The notes under the pieces were generated by a model that ran no database searches, was not told where the DNA came from, and saw only the letters and a list, made by a program, of their open reading frames with translations. Source: an uncultured Clostridia bacterium (GTDB taxonomy: Bacteria; Bacillota; Clostridia; Oscillospirales; Acutalibacteraceae). Taken from it: a DNA stretch of 19,480 bases. Shown here piece by piece: positions 15,061 through 19,480 of the stretch. The first letter of the stretch is position 1. Each line of letters begins with the position of its first letter. The position numbers and the translations under genes were made by a program. The stretch spans positions 1 through 19,480 of the forward strand of contig CALAUI010000009.1 in NCBI GenBank assembly GCA_937892115.1. The letters run 5' to 3'.

Positions 15061-15865
15061 AGAAAATTTTCACACACATTCAATTTATTGCGACGGTAAG
15101 AATATACCCGAGGAAATGGTTAAGGCGGCTGTAAATCTTGGCTTTAACGCCCTCGGTTTTTCCGGTCACTGCAAAATCAGCTGCTTTGAAAGTAACTGGA
15201 GCATGTCTGATGAAAGGACAAATAATTATATAAATGCCGTTACAAAACTCAGAGAAGAATACAAAGATAAGATAAATATATACATCGGGACAGAACTGGA
15301 TTATTTCAGCGACGTTGAAATGAACAGATATGATTATACCATCGCTTCCGTTCATTATCTCAATCAAGGCGGTGAACAGCAGCCGATAGATACTTCGCTT
15401 GAAATTCAACAAAGAGATGCCGATAAATTTTTCGGAGGATCATTGATAGACTATTCAGTTGATTATTACAGATATGTAGGAGATATCCTGAATAAATTCG
15501 ATGCGGATATAATCGGGCACTTTGATCTTGTAACAAAATTCAACGAAGCAGACTGTGCATTTGATACCAAAGATAAAAAATATATAAACGCGTGGCATGA
15601 TGCTGTTGACGCTCTCATTCCGTTTAATAAGCCTTTTGAAATTAATACCGGAGCAATTGCAAGAGGATACAGAAAAACACCCTATCCTGCCTTTGACATT
15701 GCAGATTATATTGCTGAGAAGGGCGGATACTTTATTGTCACTTCTGATTGTCATGATTGCAGATACCTTGACTGTAATTATACAGAAACCTTTGAATTAT
15801 ACAAAAAATACGATATTATCAGCTTTGATGAGTACCTGATCAATAAGGAGAACAACAATGATTGA
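15044..15865 (+). CDS. PHP-domain phosphoesterase, histidinol-phosphatase-like (HisJ/HisK type)
   Basis: The 273-residue protein shows the PHP metal-binding pattern: NFHTHS (His10 and His12 from this start), GFSGHCK, GTELDYF, SVHYL, IIGHFDL and a C-terminal TSDCHD. Length and order match PHP histidinol-phosphate phosphatases, which use a multi-metal centre. No other his gene is in the window, so the assignment to histidine synthesis is by family only. Three closely spaced ATGs (15044, 15047, 15053) are possible starts; a weak GAG lies before 15044. All of them lie within the end of the cysteine-cluster gene, implying coupled translation. It overlaps the PAP2 gene by 8 bp. Confidence 0.85.
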   Translation: MMTMIKENFHTHSIYCDGKNIPEEMVKAAVNLGFNALGFSGHCKISCFESNWSMSDERTNNYINAVTKLREEYKDKINIYIGTELDYFSDVEMNRYDYTIASVHYLNQGGEQQPIDTSLEIQQRDADKFFGGSLIDYSVDYYRYVGDILNKFDADIIGHFDLVTKFNEADCAFDTKDKKYINAWHDAVDALIPFNKPFEINTGAIARGYRKTPYPAFDIADYIAEKGGYFIVTSDCHDCRYLDCNYTETFELYKKYDIISFDEYLINKENNND

Positions 15866-16625
15866 TAAAAAAGATGTAAAGTTCAATTTTATAAAGACAG
15901 GTATACTTTATGGTATTTTCTTATTTTTCACGTTGCTGGTTAAGGTTTTTGACGTATCAACCTACATTAGTAATAATGAAATGAAAATAGGGTTTTCAAA
16001 TCTGAATAAGAATTTCAATCATAAGATTACCTACTCCTCTGCTCTGGCAAATAAATCCGATTTTTTCCTCGGCTTTTCAAATGCACTCGCATACTTAGCG
16101 ATAGCAGTAATGACTGTATTTGCAATTATCGGATTACTTCAGCTTATTTTCAGAAAGTCATTCAAAAAGGTTGATTATCAGATATATTCACTTGCAATCG
16201 TTTATATATTATTATTTGCCTTTTACGGCCTTTTTGAGTTGTTGATAGTAAATTACAGACCGATAATGGTTGAAGGCGTTTATGAGGCATCCTATCCCTC
16301 ATCACACACGATGCTTTCCATCGTTGCATTTTGCACAGCTATACCTGAAGGAATAAGACTTTTCGGAAAGAAAAATCAAATCAAAATGGCAATTACGATT
16401 GTTTTTCCGATACTTTCCGGTCTTGCAATTATATTAAGATTGCTTTCCGGTTATCACTGGTTTACTGACATTCTCGGCGGTATTCTTCTTTCAATCGCCT
16501 TGATTGAAACTTATTACTCACTTGTATATTTCGGAGATTTCAGGCACCAAAAAGTCAAAATCAAGGTCGACGACGATATGGATTATTTCAATGAACCGGA
16601 AGAAATTGATATCACAAAACTTTAA
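15858..16625 (+). CDS. PAP2-superfamily membrane phosphatase
   Basis: The 255-residue protein has about five or six hydrophobic segments and the PAP2 signature. RP in NYRPIM corresponds to the end of motif 1, YPSSHT (His150) is motif 2, and RLLSGYHWFTD (Arg194, His200, Asp204) is motif 3. Such enzymes dephosphorylate lipid phosphates, including undecaprenyl pyrophosphate and phosphatidic acid, at the membrane surface. Residues 40-70 form a probable extracytoplasmic loop. AAGGAG lies 7 nt before the ATG, inside the PHP gene. The last 30 residues are a charged cytosolic tail. It ends the operon at a bidirectional terminator. Confidence 0.88.
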   Translation: MIDKKDVKFNFIKTGILYGIFLFFTLLVKVFDVSTYISNNEMKIGFSNLNKNFNHKITYSSALANKSDFFLGFSNALAYLAIAVMTVFAIIGLLQLIFRKSFKKVDYQIYSLAIVYILLFAFYGLFELLIVNYRPIMVEGVYEASYPSSHTMLSIVAFCTAIPEGIRLFGKKNQIKMAITIVFPILSGLAIILRLLSGYHWFTDILGGILLSIALIETYYSLVYFGDFRHQKVKIKVDDDMDYFNEPEEIDITKL

Positions 16626-16664
16626 AAAATAATCCGTACAGCTTATCTGTACGGGTTATTTTTT
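16625..16664. terminator. Bidirectional terminator between PAP2 and alpha-galactosidase genes
   Basis: A stem of about 14-17 bp (AATAATCCGTACAG against CTGTACGGGTTATT with one wobble) has a CTTAT loop. It is flanked by A and T runs on both strands and suits the two convergent genes it separates. Confidence 0.85.
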
Positions 16665-16671
16665 AATTATA

Positions 16672-18432
16672 TCAATTATTGAAAAACAGAATACCGTTGT
16701 GCGGTATATGGTATGAATTTACAGCTGTTACAATTTTACCGGATGATATTTCCTCGCCCATGCAGTTACAAATTATATATTTTTTGCCTATTATAGAGTC
16801 GTGAACTTCAATATATACTTTTTCATTACCGGAAGCATTTACTATAGCAAATTCTTCGGTCCCGTCAGGAACTTCGAACGAGTTTGCCGAATACAGGGCT
16901 GCAATTACTTTATTATTTTTATGAGCAAAAACAACAGAATAATCTGCCTCGGGATAAAGAGGAACAAGAACACCGTGCTGAAGTACATCTCTGTTTTCAT
17001 CAATGAAATCAAGATAAAATGAAAGCATTTTTTTATGTTCATCGTTTAATTTATCCAACAACATTGAAACTTGAGGAACAATGAAAAGCAAAGCAGAAAG
17101 CTGATCTGCCGCCGCCTCAACATCAGCATCATAATCCCACATCAGCATATCGGAATGAATTGCGGAGTCCGGAGCTATAAGACGCAGATCAATACCGTTT
17201 ATCCGATTAAATTTTGCACCGTAAGCACAATCTTCAACACGAAACATATTTCCGCTCTTTTGCATATTGGGTCCTATATAAGGTTGTCTGAATTCAATCA
17301 TTACATCGGGATTTATCTGCCTCAGAGAAGTAGTGATTTCATCAAGCAAAACGGTAATTGCTTCACCGAGTACAGGATAATCCATTTCATCGTAATTTAG
17401 CGATGAATCTTCGCAAAGAGTAAAACAATCAATAAAATCAAGTTTGAAACCGTCAAGATTCCAGTTTTTCATCCTATCGCTCAGCATCTTTACATACCAA
17501 CGTCTTACGTCGGCAAATCTTGGGTCGGCAACCATTACTGTACCGTCTTCACGGTTTTTTCTTAATAGTTTCCCCTTAAACAAACCAAACTCTTTGCTTT
17601 CGCTGCCAATAAAAGGAGTAGCAATCCATAAGACAACCTTTATACCGTATATGTGAAGTTTTTTTACAAAAGCTTCCATATCGTGAAATTTAGGTAAATA
17701 CGGCTCCCAGTCGCCGCATGTTATGTAAGCATTACTATTTGAATCAGAAATGGGAGTCTGCCATCCGTCATCTATTATCACGGTATTCATACCGAATTTT
17801 TTTGCAAGAACACACTGCTCGTATAACCTTGTTTCATCAATATCCTTTTGAAAAGCATACCAAGACGAATATGTTCTTCTGCGTGCGATTTCAGGTACAA
17901 AGGCACTCACGTAACCAAACGATTTCCTGTAATCATTAAAGCAATTTATAGCTTCATAAAAAGGGATTTTATTCGTATTCAAAAACAAAAAGACATTATA
18001 TTCTCTGCATGGCTTTTCAATATTGTTAAAGAAATTGATTTTAATTTCTATCTTTCCGCTTCTTTCGTCAATTCCCGCTGAGATTGAAATCGGGTTTGTA
18101 AAATCAGAAAGTGCAGCCGTACATATATTCTTCCCGCTTTTATCCGAAAACTGAACAAGTGGTAAACCGAATCGTGCATCAGAAGAAATATTTAATTCTT
18201 TTCTCCAACCGGGATATAAGCATCTATCCTTGCAATGAAGAGGTGACCAGACTGAGTAAGAGTTTTTATTATCGGTCATAAAGCTCAACGAAAACGGCAT
18301 AGGCGATTCACATTCATTAAAAACAGCCTTTACAGAATATATTTCGGATCCGCAGAAGTGACCTGAAAGTGACAAATCAATCTTAGCGTTACTATCAAGA
18401 CATTCTGTTCTTACATTAAAAAGACTATTCAT
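16672..18432 (-). CDS. Alpha-galactosidase-like glycoside hydrolase (GH36/clan D)
   Basis: The 586-residue protein has an N-terminal beta-rich region (about 1-175), a (beta/alpha)8 barrel (about 180-490) and a C-terminal beta domain. VIIDDGWQ, KVVLWIATPF and DGFKLDFID are clan GH-D landmarks; Asp332 in KLDF is the expected nucleophile and Asp401 in RVEDCAYG the probable acid/base. It lacks a signal peptide, so it should act on imported oligosaccharides such as raffinose or melibiose-type sugars. It is shorter than classical GH36 enzymes (about 700 residues), so a variant subfamily or another alpha-glycosidase specificity is possible. The start at 18432 has GAGAG upstream; a TTG at 18450 is in frame but unlikely. 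It lies downstream of the AAC(3)-like gene in the same orientation. Confidence 0.85.
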   Translation of the reverse strand: MNSLFNVRTECLDSNAKIDLSLSGHFCGSEIYSVKAVFNECESPMPFSLSFMTDNKNSYSVWSPLHCKDRCLYPGWRKELNISSDARFGLPLVQFSDKSGKNICTAALSDFTNPISISAGIDERSGKIEIKINFFNNIEKPCREYNVFLFLNTNKIPFYEAINCFNDYRKSFGYVSAFVPEIARRRTYSSWYAFQKDIDETRLYEQCVLAKKFGMNTVIIDDGWQTPISDSNSNAYITCGDWEPYLPKFHDMEAFVKKLHIYGIKVVLWIATPFIGSESKEFGLFKGKLLRKNREDGTVMVADPRFADVRRWYVKMLSDRMKNWNLDGFKLDFIDCFTLCEDSSLNYDEMDYPVLGEAITVLLDEITTSLRQINPDVMIEFRQPYIGPNMQKSGNMFRVEDCAYGAKFNRINGIDLRLIAPDSAIHSDMLMWDYDADVEAAADQLSALLFIVPQVSMLLDKLNDEHKKMLSFYLDFIDENRDVLQHGVLVPLYPEADYSVVFAHKNNKVIAALYSANSFEVPDGTEEFAIVNASGNEKVYIEVHDSIIGKKYIICNCMGEEISSGKIVTAVNSYHIPHNGILFFNN

Positions 18433-18480
18433 CGTAAAACTCTCTTTCAATAAAAAAATATATAATAAAACTCTTATTAA

Positions 18481-19287
18481 TTATTTGTATAAATTTTCAG
18501 GCAATGGACTATCATCGGCAAAAAGTTCTCTTCCATCAGCTTTTTTTATTATATTTGAAAAGATATCTGCAATTTTTCGTGCAGAACACAGCTGAACATC
18601 AGCATTACCGATTTTTCCGTATTTTATCGCGCCTCCAAGAGAAAATGCCGGCTCAAGCTTCGGATATCTTTGGGAAACATCACCGATATCGCGTGGAACT
18701 ATCAGTTTCAAGGGTTTATCGATAATACTTCCGTCAGTAAGCTTTACCGTTGCAGGAAAAATGTCTGAGGAAAGACGATTTGAAACATTATTCATATCTT
18801 CAACAACGTGAAGAAAAGTATTCTTTTCCTGTCCGACACCGATGAGAAGAATATAACCGTCATAATTGATAAAATTACCTAGACAACCGTTCGGGTCAGA
18901 AGAAGAACAAATTGAATTATCAAAAGAAGCAAATGTTTCAGCTTTTACTCTTTCACCGAAAATTGCAAGCGAATGTGTCGGATTCAAAGAACGATGGGCA
19001 TCTTTATGAATTGAAGCAATTCGTGATAACATACCTGTACATACATCATCTGAGGAAACGTCAAGAGTAATTTTTTTATCGCATCTATGCCAGGTATGTG
19101 TCGGAATACAAAGCAAACCGCCGTCAGCCGTTACGTATTCAATAAGCATATTGAGAAGCCCCTCGCCTCTTCCTTCAACTTCTCCGATTGCTTTTAATGA
19201 AGAATGAACAGTAACAGGTCTGTCTGTTGGGACGCCGAGGGAAAGAAGCTGATTGAATATTTCATCTTTAGTAAAAATTTGAAACAT
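18481..19287 (-). CDS. AAC(3)-family N-acetyltransferase-like protein
   Basis: The 268-residue protein matches the aminoglycoside 3-N-acetyltransferase (Antibiotic_NAT) family: TVHSSLKAIG (26-35), a central CIPTHTWH, and LNPTHSLAIFG with the conserved histidine. A GVGQEKNTFLHVVED block follows. Full family length is kept. Many chromosomal members in Clostridia have no shown resistance role and may acetylate amino sugars or other amines, so resistance should not be assumed. AGGGGAA lies about 9 nt before the ATG at 19287; an in-frame upstream start at 19311 lacks support. It is followed after 48 bp by the alpha-galactosidase-like gene, with no terminator between them. Confidence 0.85.
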   Translation of the reverse strand: MFQIFTKDEIFNQLLSLGVPTDRPVTVHSSLKAIGEVEGRGEGLLNMLIEYVTADGGLLCIPTHTWHRCDKKITLDVSSDDVCTGMLSRIASIHKDAHRSLNPTHSLAIFGERVKAETFASFDNSICSSSDPNGCLGNFINYDGYILLIGVGQEKNTFLHVVEDMNNVSNRLSSDIFPATVKLTDGSIIDKPLKLIVPRDIGDVSQRYPKLEPAFSLGGAIKYGKIGNADVQLCSARKIADIFSNIIKKADGRELFADDSPLPENLYK

Positions 19288-19321
19288 AGAAATAATTCCC
19301 CTATAAAACAAGTTTTATGTA

Positions 19322-19350
19322 AGTTTATCAAATCAACTATAAATTGTAAA
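19322..19350 (-). promoter_or_regulatory. Promoter of the AAC(3)-GH36 operon
   Basis: On the minus strand TTTACA (19345-19350), a 17-bp spacer and TAAACT (19322-19327) lie about 35 bp before the start codon. The -10 is imperfect. Confidence 0.5.
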
Positions 19351-19389
19351 GAATTATATGATATAACCAATTAATAATAAAGCCCGAAT

Positions 19390-19422
19390 ATAGAAACAGA
19401 GCCACTCTTATGAGTGGCTCTG
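19390..19422 (-). terminator. Terminator of tRNA-Asn
   Basis: CAGAGCCACTC and GAGTGGCTCTG form a perfect 11-bp stem with a four-base loop (19397-19422). On the minus strand it is followed by a short T-rich run, and it begins four bases after the CCA of tRNA-Asn. Confidence 0.8.
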
Positions 19423-19426
19423 AACA

Positions 19427-19480
19427 TGGCGCCTCAAGTAGGACTCGAACCTACGACACCGCGGTTAACAGCCGCGTGCT
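19427..19480 (-). tRNA. tRNA-Asn (anticodon GTT), partial at the window edge
   Basis: The 3' part is visible on the minus strand: an anticodon stem CGCGG/CCGCG with loop CTGTTAA (anticodon GTT), a T stem GTAGG/CCTAC with loop TTCGAGT, the acceptor 3' strand TTGAGGC, discriminator G and encoded CCA. The 5' acceptor strand and most of the D arm lie beyond the right edge. Confidence 0.93.

Noticed and set aside
18481..19287. Aminoglycoside resistance gene
   Set aside because: Only the family is supported; there is no mobile context, and many chromosomal family members are not resistance determinants.
397..19480. Integrative element bounded by the two tRNA genes
   Set aside because: There is no integrase, excisionase, relaxase or phage gene, the flanking tRNAs differ, and no matching attachment repeat was seen at the right edge.

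Overview
The window looks like chromosomal DNA of a moderately AT-rich, low-GC Gram-positive bacterium, most likely a gut or rumen Clostridia (Oscillospiraceae/Ruminococcus-like). The grounds are strong GGAGG-type ribosome binding sites, near-consensus sigma-A promoters with 16-17 bp spacers, hairpin plus U-tract terminators, short Gram-positive signal peptides, and families common in such genomes (DUF853/HerA-like ATPase, PTS_EIIC_2/PfoR-type membrane protein, GH36 alpha-galactosidase, barnase/barstar). The genus assignment is inference. No integrase, transposase, phage gene or CRISPR array is visible.

Layout. (1) Positions 1-470: a tRNA-Gln(CTG) gene on the minus strand. Its 3' flank is a 151-bp tandem array carrying copies of the tRNA tail, the terminator and small palindromes. 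(2) 644-2989: an FAD-dependent oxidoreductase and a convergent FkbM-type methyltransferase whose stop codons abut with no gap. (3) 3109-9840: a seven-gene plus-strand operon with ATGA or longer overlaps: SGNH hydrolase, EIIC-like membrane protein, secreted neutral-ceramidase-like hydrolase, MFS transporter, FtsW/RodA-family protein, a membrane-anchored barnase-type ribonuclease on a Thr/Lys stalk, and its barstar inhibitor. It ends at a bidirectional terminator. (4) 9886-11547 (minus): HerA-like/DUF853 ATPase. (5) 11669-12613: Gfo/Idh/MocA oxidoreductase. (6) 12764-14458: a large secreted protein of unknown function. (7) 14566-16625: a three-gene operon with overlapping ends: cysteine-cluster protein, PHP phosphoesterase, PAP2 phosphatase, ending at a bidirectional terminator. 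(8) 16672-19287 (minus): an AAC(3)-like acetyltransferase followed by a GH36 alpha-galactosidase-like enzyme. (9) A terminator and the 3' part of tRNA-Asn(GTT) at the right edge, minus strand.

How the genes may work together. The first half of the long operon (SGNH esterase, ceramidase-like hydrolase, two transporters) suggests extracellular hydrolysis of a lipid, glycolipid or acylated substrate with product uptake. The second half (FtsW/RodA, anchored barnase, barstar) looks like an envelope-displayed RNase toxin with its immunity protein. Whether the halves are functionally linked or only co-transcribed cannot be decided from sequence. The most unusual items are the tRNA-tail tandem array, the anchored barnase with its 33-bp repeat stalk, the ceramidase-like operon, and an 18-bp inverted repeat abutting the ribosome binding site of the cysteine-cluster gene.
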